A stretch of DNA of 7,195 nt from an uncultured Taibaiella sp. (GCA_946886975.1 CAMPJV010000129.1:1-7195); one strand, 5' to 3'; shown: positions 1 to 5,926, numbered from the stretch's first letter. Numbers and translations: made by a program. Notes: generated by a model not told the origin, from the letters alone.

Positions 1-1212
1 GACTCTATCAATATAACACATACACCCGTTCCTGATGGTGCTTCATTTATCATTACGGGTAACAACACACCTAACCCATCGCTGAGCTTTAGCTGGAACA
101 CATCTTTGGTCCCCCCCGGTATATATACCTTTTTCGTTACGCTGAAGGACAGCCACTGCCCTGTGAATGGAGTCGGTACCCAGGGCTTTACCATACGCAT
201 CGTACGACCCACTCGAGTATCCCATACAATATTTAAGTCCACTGACTGTGCCCATAAGGCTACCATCCAATACAATTTCAGCGAGGGAATTACACCTCGA
301 ACTATAACCGTCATGCAGGGAAGTAGCATCATTGCGAAGTATGTTGATACTACTGGAGTCATTGTTGATAGCCTTAATCCAGGAAACTATACCATACTTA
401 CATCTTCAGCCAACTCTGTTTGCACAAGCGCTTACAACTACTCCGTTGTAGACAGCGGTATATTCCCTTTCAGCCCGATGCTGTCGAACCTTGTGTTCTG
501 CATCGGTAATGACCCGGAGCCTATTGTTGCTATTCCTCATGCCGGCGCGACGGTCAATTGGTTTGATATTGGCGGCAATCCTTTAGGTGCGGCACCTGTT
601 CCTTCCACTAACAGGGATACGGTACTTACTTACCTGGTGAGCCAGCGGTACCTGGCTTGCGACTCGAAGAAAGACACTGTCAGGGTAACGGTAGCGCCTA
701 AACCTGCGGCATTTATTCTCAACGATACCAATACCGTGTGCTATGGCGATAAGATCATGCTGATGGCGAAGGGGGCAGATAGCTATACCTGGCTGCCAGA
801 GGAAAAGATCTTCAGGGAACCTGACGGAGCTCCTTTCATCCGGGTGTACGAGCCCGCTGTGTATTATCTCATAGCGGCAAGTAGCATCGGCTGCCGGGAC
901 ACTTTTCCCTTCACTTATCAAAACATCGAGCGGTGTTGCCGGCTCACTTATCCTAATGCATTCACACCTAACGGAGACAGCAAGAACGATGAGTGGGCGC
1001 CGCTCATGTACGGGAACCACTCCTATTATGAGCTGAGCATCTATAACAGGTGGGGCACACGGCTGTTCCACTCCTTCACTCCTAATGCTGCATGGGACGG
1101 GAGGTATGGGGGAAAGCTGCAGGATATAGGCACTTACTTCTACTATGTGAAGTCCAAATGTCTTACTGGTCAGGAAGAATCCAGTAAAGGGGAGATCCTC
1201 TTGCTGCGGTGA
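1..1212 (+). CDS. Secreted Ig/PKD-like domain protein with T9SS type B C-terminal sorting domain (5' truncated)
   Basis: The reading frame is open from base 1 and ends at TGA 1210-1212, giving 403 visible residues; the true start lies upstream of the window. Residues about 1-70 resemble the beta-sandwich PKD/cadherin-like modules of Bacteroidota surface proteins (PGIYTFFVTLKD, then a Cys-Pro pair). Residues about 159-234 and 235-306 look like Ig-like domains; the second has the typical VCYGDKIMLMAKGADSYTW pattern. Residues about 313-403 are the gliding-motility-associated C-terminal domain: YPNAFTPNGD at 317-326, YNRWG at 348-352, WDG at 365-367, GTYFYY, and a final basic Arg. By family knowledge this domain directs export across the outer membrane by the type IX secretion system and attachment or release at the surface. 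An adhesin-like role is inferred. The next gene is 113 bp downstream on the same strand. Confidence 0.93.
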   Translation, partial: DSINITHTPVPDGASFIITGNNTPNPSLSFSWNTSLVPPGIYTFFVTLKDSHCPVNGVGTQGFTIRIVRPTRVSHTIFKSTDCAHKATIQYNFSEGITPRTITVMQGSSIIAKYVDTTGVIVDSLNPGNYTILTSSANSVCTSAYNYSVVDSGIFPFSPMLSNLVFCIGNDPEPIVAIPHAGATVNWFDIGGNPLGAAPVPSTNRDTVLTYLVSQRYLACDSKKDTVRVTVAPKPAAFILNDTNTVCYGDKIMLMAKGADSYTWLPEEKIFREPDGAPFIRVYEPAVYYLIAASSIGCRDTFPFTYQNIERCCRLTYPNAFTPNGDSKNDEWAPLMYGNHSYYELSIYNRWGTRLFHSFTPNAAWDGRYGGKLQDIGTYFYYVKSKCLTGQEESSKGEILLLR

Positions 1213-1223
1213 GCCGACGGCTC
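1211..1223 (+). other. Small perfect hairpin overlapping the stop codon of the T9SS cargo gene
   Basis: GAGCC at 1211-1215 and GGCTC at 1219-1223 form a 5-bp GC-rich stem with a 3-nt loop, beginning inside the TGA stop codon. No T tract follows (TGGGCCATT), so it is not a canonical intrinsic terminator. It may slow or stabilise the 3' end of the transcript, or be chance. Confidence 0.25.
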
Positions 1224-1325
1224 TGGGCCATTAGGTCTGCCGGACTATGGAATAGTTAAAATACTTGCTGCAAAGCTATTATCCCAGCGATTCATGTAAA
1301 TTACAGCACTGTACAGATTGACAAA

Positions 1326-2591
1326 ATGAAGCATAAGAAGCTCTGGTTAAGTTTATTGACTCTACTACTGACCATCCCTGCGTTTGCGGCCAAGATATTC
1401 ATACCTATGGACGCTGAAGGACAGAAGAACCACATTAAGGCTTACGGCATTACCTATACCGCCCTGAAGATGGGTATAGAAGCAGACTGGCTGCTGAACT
1501 ACAAGGGCGGCAGCTTTGCCATGGACCAGGTAGAATCCATTGAGCGACTCTGTAAGCTGCGAGGCGTGAGCTACGAGGTGATAAGTGATGTGCAGTATGC
1601 GGGTATTGTCAATGAGATAGCCAATCCTGATTACAATGGGGACGTCATCAAACTGGAGAAGCCGCCCAGGATAGCCGTTTACACCCCTGACGGAAAACTA
1701 CCGTGGGATGATGCAGTAACACTCGTCCTGACTTATGCAGAAATCCCTTACGATAAGGTTTATGACACCGAAGCACTTGAAGGAAAGCTCGCTGAGTACG
1801 ACTGGCTGCACCTGCACCATGAAGACTTCTCAGGACAGTTTGGTAAGTTCTGGGGCAGCTACAGGAATGCCTCCTGGTACCAGGAAGACGTTAGGATGAA
1901 TGAGGCTCTTGCTGCCAGGCACGGCTTTAAGAAAGTATCGCAGCTGAAGCTGGCAGTTGCCAGGAAGATACGCGAGTTCGTAGCAGGGGGTGGCTATATG
2001 TTTGCGATGTGTTCAGCTACGGACAGCTATGATATTGCCCTCGATGCCGCGGGTACTGATATCTGTGACGTGCCCTTCGACGGTGATCCAATGGCTCCAA
2101 ACGCCCAGCAGCAACTGGACTACACCCAGGGCTTCGCCTTCAAAGACTTTATCTTAGAGACCAATCCATACGTGTATGAGTTCTCCAATATTGACAATAC
2201 CAACATGAGACGCGTACCCATGGAGGTGGACTACTTTACACTCTTTACCTTCTCCGCAAAGTTCGATCCCGTGCCGACTATGCTTTGCCAGAACCACACC
2301 ACTACCATCAAAGGCTTTATGGGACAGACCACTTCCTTCAGGAAGGAGGTGCTGAAAACAAGTGTGCTGGTGATGGGTGAATACAAACCTGCTAATGAGG
2401 CCCGCTACATTCACGGAGAGTATGGCAAGGGTACCTGGACATTCTATGGCGGCCACGACCCTGAAGACTACCAGCATGCCGTTGGTGACCCTCCTACTGA
2501 TCTGAGCCTGCATCCCATGTCTCCGGGCTATAGGCTGATCCTGAACAATGTTCTGTTCCCTGCTGCTAAGAAGAAGCCGAGGAAGACGTAA
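1326..2591 (+). CDS. Exported conserved Bacteroidota protein, usually labelled 'asparagine synthetase B'; glutamine-amidotransferase-like fold suspected
   Basis: The protein has 421 residues. The first 21 form a signal peptide (basic MKHKK, hydrophobic LWLSLLTLLLTIPAF, cleavage near AFA-A), so it is exported, probably to the periplasm. I recognise it as a Bacteroidota family that databases commonly call asparagine synthetase B. Conserved-looking stretches are IPMDAEGQKNHIKAYG (26-41), WLLNYKGGSF (55-64), KLPWDDAVTLVLTYAEIP (124-141), LHLHHEDFSGQFGKF (161-175), GGGYMFAMCSATDSYDIAL (221-239), FMGQTTSF (331-338) and YGGHDPEDYQH (374-384). The real enzyme's N-terminal catalytic Cys and ATP-pyrophosphatase SGGxDS loop are not seen. 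The Gly-rich strand leading to Cys229 resembles the nucleophile elbow of class I amidotransferase or DJ-1/ThuA-like folds; that is an inference. ATG 1326 is chosen because it begins the signal peptide. Its biochemical role is unknown to me. Confidence 0.88.
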   Translation: MKHKKLWLSLLTLLLTIPAFAAKIFIPMDAEGQKNHIKAYGITYTALKMGIEADWLLNYKGGSFAMDQVESIERLCKLRGVSYEVISDVQYAGIVNEIANPDYNGDVIKLEKPPRIAVYTPDGKLPWDDAVTLVLTYAEIPYDKVYDTEALEGKLAEYDWLHLHHEDFSGQFGKFWGSYRNASWYQEDVRMNEALAARHGFKKVSQLKLAVARKIREFVAGGGYMFAMCSATDSYDIALDAAGTDICDVPFDGDPMAPNAQQQLDYTQGFAFKDFILETNPYVYEFSNIDNTNMRRVPMEVDYFTLFTFSAKFDPVPTMLCQNHTTTIKGFMGQTTSFRKEVLKTSVLVMGEYKPANEARYIHGEYGKGTWTFYGGHDPEDYQHAVGDPPTDLSLHPMSPGYRLILNNVLFPAAKKKPRKT

Positions 2592-2608
2592 CGCTTCAGT
2601 ATGACCTA

Positions 2609-2633
2609 ACGAAGATTTCTGATTTGGCTTCGT
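2609..2633. terminator. Weak inverted repeat between convergent genes, possible bidirectional terminator
   Basis: ACGAAG (2609-2614) and CTTCGT (2628-2633) form a 6-bp stem around a 13-nt AT-rich loop, in the 73-bp gap between two convergently transcribed genes. A second inverted repeat, AGGTAA (2657-2662) with TTACCT (2665-2670), overlaps the stop codon of the minus-strand gene. Neither has a clear T tract. Position favours a termination role, but the structures are weak. Confidence 0.25.
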
Positions 2634-2664
2634 CGTACCACCTTACAAACAAGTGAAGGTAACA

Positions 2665-3078
2665 TTACCTGTTATCTCTAAACATCAACCCGTCCACCGA
2701 ATACCTTCCGCTGCCAAGGATGAAGATGACCGTGCATAGAAGCATGTAGACGAAAGGAAGCGCTTTCATATCAAATGCATCTTTCGCATGCGCTACAAAG
2801 TAGGCGACGACCATGGTAATGAAGATAGGGATGATAGAAAGACGGGTGAGGAAACCGAGGGTGACAAATATGCCGCAGAAGAACTCTGCAAATATCACGA
2901 GAATGACTGAGAGCTTTGTGCCAATGCCTATGGGATCGCCGAACATGGTGAGCATCTCATCGTAGGCTGTCAGCTTCATGTATCCGACACGGATGAAGAG
3001 GCAGCCTACGATGAGCCTGAGGAATAACGCAGCAAGATCTGTACTGAGCGCCTGCGGACGAAGGATGCTATTGTTCAT
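2665..3078 (-). CDS. DoxX family integral membrane protein
   Basis: The protein has 137 residues with four hydrophobic segments at about 15-33, 57-78, 81-98 and 107-125, the standard DoxX layout and length. Family hallmarks are visible: RLIVGCLFIRVGYMKL (21-36), Glu65 in the second helix, LGFLTRLSIIP (74-84), His97, and the terminal GSGRYSVDG (122-130) before a short polar tail. DoxX-family proteins sit in the inner membrane; some relatives are linked to thiosulfate/quinone metabolism or oxidative-stress resistance, but no specific activity can be assigned here. ATG 3078 is preferred over an in-frame start at 3153, because the extra 25 residues do not match the family and MNNSILRPQ gives the normal N-terminus. 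It lies 85 bp downstream of the DinB-like gene on the same strand with no -7 promoter word between them, so co-transcription is likely. Confidence 0.9.
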   Translation of the reverse strand: MNNSILRPQALSTDLAALFLRLIVGCLFIRVGYMKLTAYDEMLTMFGDPIGIGTKLSVILVIFAEFFCGIFVTLGFLTRLSIIPIFITMVVAYFVAHAKDAFDMKALPFVYMLLCTVIFILGSGRYSVDGLMFRDNR

Positions 3079-3105
3079 AGTTAAAAATACTGGTTCTTCA
3101 CGTAG

Positions 3106-3115
3106 TAAGTACTTA
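3106..3115. promoter_or_regulatory. 10-bp perfect palindrome upstream of the DoxX gene
   Basis: TAAGTACTTA is a perfect palindrome lying 27 bp upstream of the DoxX start codon in the 85-bp gap after the DinB-like gene. It could be an operator half-site pair. About seven 10-bp palindromes are expected by chance in a window this size, so the support is positional only. Confidence 0.15.
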
Positions 3116-3163
3116 GCAGTTAGTGTTAGAATGAAGTAGTTTACGATTAGCAACTCGAATCTG

Positions 3164-3664
3164 CTACATGTACTTCATTCCTTCGTATCCCAACAGCCTG
3201 CGCCAGAGGGCGATCTGTCCTATGCAGTTTGCCTCGCGGTAGATCATGAAGGTGATAAGCTCATAGTTGGTCATCTGATAGCCGGGCATCATCTCAAACT
3301 TAGCGTTCAGCTCCTCGGTGGTGACATTGCAAAAGGCCTCCCTGAGCTTAGGGCTGATGGCATCCCAGTCCTTACGGAACTGAGCGAGGGAAGGATAAGT
3401 GACGTTGTCTTTTATACCCTGGTTCTCTTTGAACAAGTCATTGGCGGCCTGCTGACCGGCTACACCGAGCTTGTTGGCTATGTCGTAGCGCTGCTGCACT
3501 AGGCTGCCGGTAAGCCACGCCACGTGATTGGCCTTCGTGTCGAGACGCTTGTGTGCGTCTTCATCCCTAATACCATCCAGTGCGCTCCTGAAGTACCTGG
3601 TGTGCATATCATATAGCACGATGAGCGAAAACATCCTTTGGTCTTTAACTGTTGTTGCGTCCAT
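3164..3664 (-). CDS. DinB-like four-helix-bundle family protein with degenerate metal site
   Basis: The protein has 166 residues, the usual DinB/YfiT-like length. The N-terminal helix carries the common opening (LIVLYDMHTRYFRSALDGI), and ANHVAWLTGSLVQQRYDIANKLG (45-67) matches the segment holding the first metal-ligand His, here His47. The C-terminal helix IGQIALWRRLLGYEGMKYM (148-166) is typical of Bacteroidota members, where the preceding residues normally read H-E-x-Y-H. Here they are R143-E-A-N-C147, so two of the three expected His ligands are absent. DinB-superfamily proteins are often metal-dependent thiol transferases or of unknown function, frequently stress linked; loss of ligands suggests a non-catalytic or altered role. 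ATG 3664 follows a minus-strand TACGTTTG -7 word with 25 nt between. It is the probable first gene of a unit with DoxX and is divergent from the YjbR-like gene. Confidence 0.87.
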   Translation of the reverse strand: MDATTVKDQRMFSLIVLYDMHTRYFRSALDGIRDEDAHKRLDTKANHVAWLTGSLVQQRYDIANKLGVAGQQAANDLFKENQGIKDNVTYPSLAQFRKDWDAISPKLREAFCNVTTEELNAKFEMMPGYQMTNYELITFMIYREANCIGQIALWRRLLGYEGMKYM

Positions 3665-3689
3665 ATAAGTGGTTTAAATTATCAGGATA

Positions 3690-3697
3690 CAAACGTA
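3690..3697 (-). promoter_or_regulatory. Bacteroidota -7 promoter element for the DinB-DoxX unit
   Basis: The minus strand reads TACGTTTG, an exact match to the Bacteroidota primary-sigma -7 consensus TAnnTTTG, with 25 nt to the DinB start codon. No TTG (-33) word is found at the usual 17-23 nt spacing. The palindrome CCATATGG (3701-3708) lies directly upstream, between the two divergent promoters. Confidence 0.5.
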
Positions 3698-3764
3698 GCA
3701 CCATATGGGTTTTCTGTGGGGGTGCAAATCCGCCTAACTAAGGGGTGAAATACGACAGGTTTTT

Positions 3765-3772
3765 TACCTTTG
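3765..3772 (+). promoter_or_regulatory. Bacteroidota -7 promoter element for the MmcQ/YjbR-family gene
   Basis: TACCTTTG matches TAnnTTTG exactly and has 15 nt to ATG 3788. Transcription starting six or seven bases after it would give a leader of only about ten bases, i.e. a nearly leaderless mRNA. The -33 position holds GTG (3745-3747) rather than TTG. It faces the DinB promoter across 67 bp. Confidence 0.45.
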
Positions 3773-3787
3773 ACCTGCATCTCAACT

Positions 3788-4138
3788 ATGGACACAGAAA
3801 AGCTCAGGTCGTTTTGTCTCAGCCTGCGGGGCGCGACGGAAGGCATTAAATGGGAAGACCATCTCGCCTTTATGGTGGCGGAAAAGATGTTCCTGCTCAC
3901 GGGGATGGACGATACTTCCAATGTTTCCATCAAGGTGACTGATGAGGATTTTGAGATGCTTACAGAGCGGGACAACATTATACAGGCTCCATACATGGCG
4001 CGGAACAAGTGGGTGTCTATACAGAAGCGGAACGCACTAAAGCCCAAAGAATGGGAGCATTACATCCGCACGTCCTACGAACTAATTAAATCGAAGCTTC
4101 CGAAGAAAGTGCAGAAGGAGATTGACGGAGATCAATAG
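3788..4138 (+). CDS. MmcQ/YjbR family protein
   Basis: The protein has 116 residues, typical of the family. It has the standard opening LRSFCLSLRGATEGIKWEDHLAF (6-28), the KMFLLTG strand (33-39), VSIKVTDEDFEMLTER (46-61), IIQAPYMARNKWV (64-76) and the closing EWEHYIRTSYELIKSKLPKK (88-107). Structural work on relatives shows a CyaY-like fold with a MutS-connector-like or DNA-binding assignment, but the cellular role is not settled, so no activity is claimed. ATG 3788 is chosen. An in-frame TTG at 3770 lies inside the TACCTTTG promoter word and would add six residues that the family lacks. No convincing terminator follows the TAG; 445 bp without a gene separate it from the next gene on the same strand. 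Confidence 0.92.
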   Translation: MDTEKLRSFCLSLRGATEGIKWEDHLAFMVAEKMFLLTGMDDTSNVSIKVTDEDFEMLTERDNIIQAPYMARNKWVSIQKRNALKPKEWEHYIRTSYELIKSKLPKKVQKEIDGDQ

Positions 4139-4348
4139 CGCGCGGAGATCGACTTGTACTTTAAATCACTATCGCGCAGACAAGCACGAGCTGGATTGTC
4201 GGCTAATGTGGTGATGGCCGATTTTAACATTTCCATGGTTCAAAGACCTGGCGGCAACTTCCCGGCGGCGTCTGATATCCCCTGCATATTCGGGTGTATT
4301 CTAAGCCTTGGCCATAGATAGCTCATTCATTGAATATCCATAGGAAAA

Positions 4349-4379
4349 GCAGGGATAGAGGTGAGTTACTGCAGGGATA
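4349..4379. repeat. 9-bp direct repeat GCAGGGATA, two copies 22 bp apart
   Basis: GCAGGGATA occurs at 4349-4357 and 4371-4379; the start-to-start spacing of 22 bp is about two helical turns and twice the 11-bp period of the adjacent tandem array. TATCCCCTGCA at 4276-4286 is the reverse complement of TGCAGGGATA (4370-4379) apart from one extra C. It could be a protein-binding array or decayed repeat sequence. Confidence 0.45.
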
Positions 4380-4388
4380 CAGCATTGT

Positions 4389-4454
4389 TACCCCGTATAT
4401 ACCCCGTATTTAGCCCGTATTTACCCCGTATATACTCCGTGTATAACCCATATA
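4389..4454 (+). repeat. Six tandem copies of a degenerate 11-bp unit, consensus TACCCCGTATW
   Basis: Unit by unit: TACCCCGTATA (4389), TACCCCGTATT (4400), TAGCCCGTATT (4411), TACCCCGTATA (4422), TACTCCGTGTA (4433) and TAACCCATATA (4444). Units 1 and 4 are identical and divergence grows toward the 3' end. The period is not a multiple of three and no gene covers it, so it is a non-coding minisatellite. The period near one DNA turn would place every CCCCG on the same helix face. It starts 195 bp upstream of the acetyltransferase start codon. Confidence 0.85.
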
Positions 4455-4457
4455 TGA

Positions 4458-4478
4458 CCCACCCAAGACCTTGGTGGG
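4458..4478 (+). other. Hairpin directly after the 11-bp repeat array
   Basis: CCCACC (4458-4463) pairs with GGTGGG (4473-4478); after a single bulged C, AA pairs with TT, leaving a GACC loop. It is followed by ACGGCATG, not a T tract, so it is not a standard intrinsic terminator. It may be part of the same repeat element or an RNA structure in the leader of the next gene. Confidence 0.35.
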
Positions 4479-4583
4479 ACGGCATGACTCAGGAGTGGAA
4501 CGGGAGCGAAACCTGCTACCCGAAATAGGCGAATGGCGGGATAAAGGAATGAATGGTAAATTGTGAGCTGATACTAAGGCTAT

Positions 4584-5186
4584 ATGAACTGGATACAAGC
4601 ACCCGTAATATTAGAAGGAGATAGAGTGAGATTGGTGCCCCTGCAACAGGAGCACTTCCCTGCCCTGGCGGAGGTGGCCAAGCACAGGCACATCTGGGAC
4701 CACCTGCCACTGGATGGGAGTGATGAAAACACGCTACTGACCAACCTGAGGACGGCGATACTGAAGAGAGGCTATGGAGAACAATACCCGTTTACCGTGA
4801 TAGACAAGGCGGCCAATAAGATATATGGAAGCACGAGGCTGTTTGAGATCTATCCGGAGCATAAGAAACTGGAGGTGGGCTGGACGTGGTATGACCCGGC
4901 ATACTGGGGCAGCGGCTACAACATAGAATGCAAACTACTGTTGCTGACCTATTGCTTTGAGACGCTAAAGACCAACCGTGTGCAACTGAAAACAAGGAAC
5001 ACGAACCTTCGGTCGCAGGCGGCGATACAGAAGATAGGGGCTAAACTGGAAGGCGTGCTAAGGAAAGACAGGATTATGCCAAACGGCGAGGTAAGAGATA
5101 CGGTGATGTTTAGCATTATAGACGACGAGTGGGAGGAGGTGAAGGCTAACCTGAAGAATATGATCTACTATAAAACCAGTGCTTAG
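4584..5186 (+). CDS. GNAT family N-acetyltransferase (RimJ/RimL-like)
   Basis: The protein has 200 residues, the normal size for the RimJ/RimL-like branch of the GCN5-related acetyltransferases. The N-terminal strand VILEGDRVRLVPLQQEHF (8-25) is the usual opening of this group. The central strand KLEVGWTWYDPAYWGSGYN (95-113) includes the acetyl-CoA pyrophosphate loop WGSGYN, followed by the helix ECKLLLLTYCFETL. The segment TRNTNLRSQAAIQKIGAKLEGVLR (137-160) is the family's C-terminal acetyl-CoA motif. Relatives transfer an acetyl group from acetyl-CoA to amines such as protein N-termini or small molecules; this protein's substrate cannot be read from the sequence. ATG 4584 has AAGG at 4576-4579, a weak ribosome-binding site. 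The 178-bp gap to the next gene contains only short hairpins (CCTGA/TCAGG at 5248-5260) and a GC-rich patch near 5200. Confidence 0.92.
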   Translation: MNWIQAPVILEGDRVRLVPLQQEHFPALAEVAKHRHIWDHLPLDGSDENTLLTNLRTAILKRGYGEQYPFTVIDKAANKIYGSTRLFEIYPEHKKLEVGWTWYDPAYWGSGYNIECKLLLLTYCFETLKTNRVQLKTRNTNLRSQAAIQKIGAKLEGVLRKDRIMPNGEVRDTVMFSIIDDEWEEVKANLKNMIYYKTSA

Positions 5187-5316
5187 GAGAGGACAGGCAA
5201 CGCGGCGGGGCGGCAACTGTCGAGGGTGAGATCAGCGGGTGCAAACACCTGAGATTCAGGCGGGAAAGGTGGCGTTTATTGCCGAGCTCTTAACAATTAA
5301 TACAGATCATAGTCTC

Positions 5317-5324
5317 TAAATTTG
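5317..5324 (+). promoter_or_regulatory. Bacteroidota -7 promoter element for the thioredoxin-like gene
   Basis: TAAATTTG matches TAnnTTTG exactly and leaves 40 nt to ATG 5365, a plausible leader. The -33 region has TTA (5297-5299) instead of TTG at an acceptable distance. It also supports ATG 5365 over the upstream GTG at 5329, which would lie almost at the predicted transcription start. Confidence 0.55.
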
Positions 5325-5364
5325 CTGTGTGTTTAGTAACTTAAGGTATTCAATAAAGCACCCT

Positions 5365-5874
5365 ATGAGCAGAGTGATACTTGCGACAATCATTGGCATG
5401 ATATGCAGCTTCGGCGTGCAGGCGCAAAATAAGACAGATAAGAAGCCTGAGCTGGTGTGGCTGACGGACGTGACGAAAGCGCAGGAAGTGTCGAACAAAA
5501 CGAAGAAACCGATCTTTGCATTCTTTACGGGGAGTGACTGGTGCGGGTGGTGTCATAAACTGCAAAGGGATGTATTTGCCAAGCCAGAATTCGTGAGCTG
5601 GGCGAAGAAGAACGTGGTGCTGCTGGAACTAGACTTTCCGAGAAGGAAACAACTGCCCCAGGAACTGGCACAACAGAACATGGGACTGCAGCAAGCCTTC
5701 CAGGTGCAGGGCTATCCTACTATCTGGATGTTTTACCTGACGAAGGATACAACGGGGAATAAGTTCAATATCTCACCGCTGGGCTCACTGGGGTATCCGG
5801 CAGGATCGGAGCCGGGAAAGGAGCAAGTAAAATTCATCAACGAGGCTAACAACATCCTTAAGAACAAATCGTAG
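5365..5874 (+). CDS. Exported thioredoxin-like protein with CGWC redox motif
   Basis: The protein has 169 residues. Residues 1-20 form a signal peptide (MSRVILATIIGMICSFGVQA, cleavage before QNK); Cys14 is not in a proper lipobox, so a soluble periplasmic protein is expected. The thioredoxin fold follows: KKPIFAFFTGSDWCGWCHKL (48-66) with the redox pair Cys60/Cys63, and the cis-proline loop VQGYPTIWMF (114-123) with Pro118. The W-C-G-W-C-H-K-L form and the roughly 150-residue mature length fit the Bacteroidota thioredoxin-like/disulfide-isomerase group, whose members reduce or shuffle disulfides in exported proteins. The Cys-rich surface proteins of this phylum could be clients, but that is inference. 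ATG 5365 is chosen because it starts the signal peptide and follows the TAAATTTG promoter by 40 nt. A strong hairpin 52 nt after the stop probably ends the transcript. Confidence 0.9.
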   Translation: MSRVILATIIGMICSFGVQAQNKTDKKPELVWLTDVTKAQEVSNKTKKPIFAFFTGSDWCGWCHKLQRDVFAKPEFVSWAKKNVVLLELDFPRRKQLPQELAQQNMGLQQAFQVQGYPTIWMFYLTKDTTGNKFNISPLGSLGYPAGSEPGKEQVKFINEANNILKNKS

Positions 5875-5926
5875 GGAAGGCGCGAATGGAAAAGAAGGAA
5901 GTCTCTAGTGGGGTGTGCGTGGGAAC

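Larger units (their letters stand above)
4139..4583. other. 445-bp gene-free region with short direct, tandem and inverted repeats
   Basis: No credible coding frame is present on either strand. Its left part (4139-4275) shows only a GCGCG/CGCGC pair (4138-4142 and 4173-4177), too far apart for a terminator. From 4276 on it is structured: GCAGGGATA occurs twice (4349-4357, 4371-4379), a near-inverted copy TATCCCCTGCA sits at 4276-4286, six 11-bp tandem units run from 4389 to 4454, and a hairpin follows at 4458-4478. No exact TAnnTTTG word occurs upstream of the acetyltransferase gene; TAAATTGTG near 4558 is only an approximate match. The region may hold that gene's promoter or control sequences. 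Confidence 0.6.

Noticed and set aside
583..1071. 162-residue open frame on the minus strand
   Set aside because: It lies wholly inside the T9SS cargo gene, whose plus-strand product has clear domains; the minus-strand translation has no recognisable motif.
1271..1278. CAAAGCTA, a minus-strand TAGCTTTG word
   Set aside because: No minus-strand gene begins downstream of it; chance match.
1996..2003. TATGTTTG inside the exported-protein gene
   Set aside because: Exact -7 word, but intragenic and in the codons for YMFA, with no start codon for a separate gene downstream; chance match.
2154..2513. 119-residue open frame on the minus strand
   Set aside because: Shadow of the exported 'asparagine synthetase B'-type gene; no motif.
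3079..3153. 25-residue N-terminal extension of the DoxX protein from an upstream ATG at 3153
   Set aside because: It adds a hydrophobic stretch not found in the family; ATG 3078 gives the normal length and N-terminus.
3770..3787. TTG start for the MmcQ/YjbR-family gene
   Set aside because: It overlaps the TACCTTTG promoter word and adds six residues the family lacks; ATG 3788 fits better.
4389..4454. CRISPR-like array
   Set aside because: The units are 11 bp and directly contiguous with no spacers, and no cas gene is present.
4410..4598. 62-residue minus-strand open frame through the 11-bp repeats
   Set aside because: It spans a tandem repeat whose period is not a multiple of three and overlaps the acetyltransferase start; no protein-like composition.
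4250..5218. 10-bp repeat GGCGGCAACT at 4250-4259 and 5209-5218 flanking the acetyltransferase, considered as element ends
   Set aside because: Roughly 25 identical 10-mer pairs are expected by chance in 7 kb, and there is no other sign of insertion-element ends or target duplication.
5329..5364. GTG start for the thioredoxin-like gene
   Set aside because: It would put 12 polar residues ahead of an otherwise normal signal peptide and lies at the predicted transcription start.
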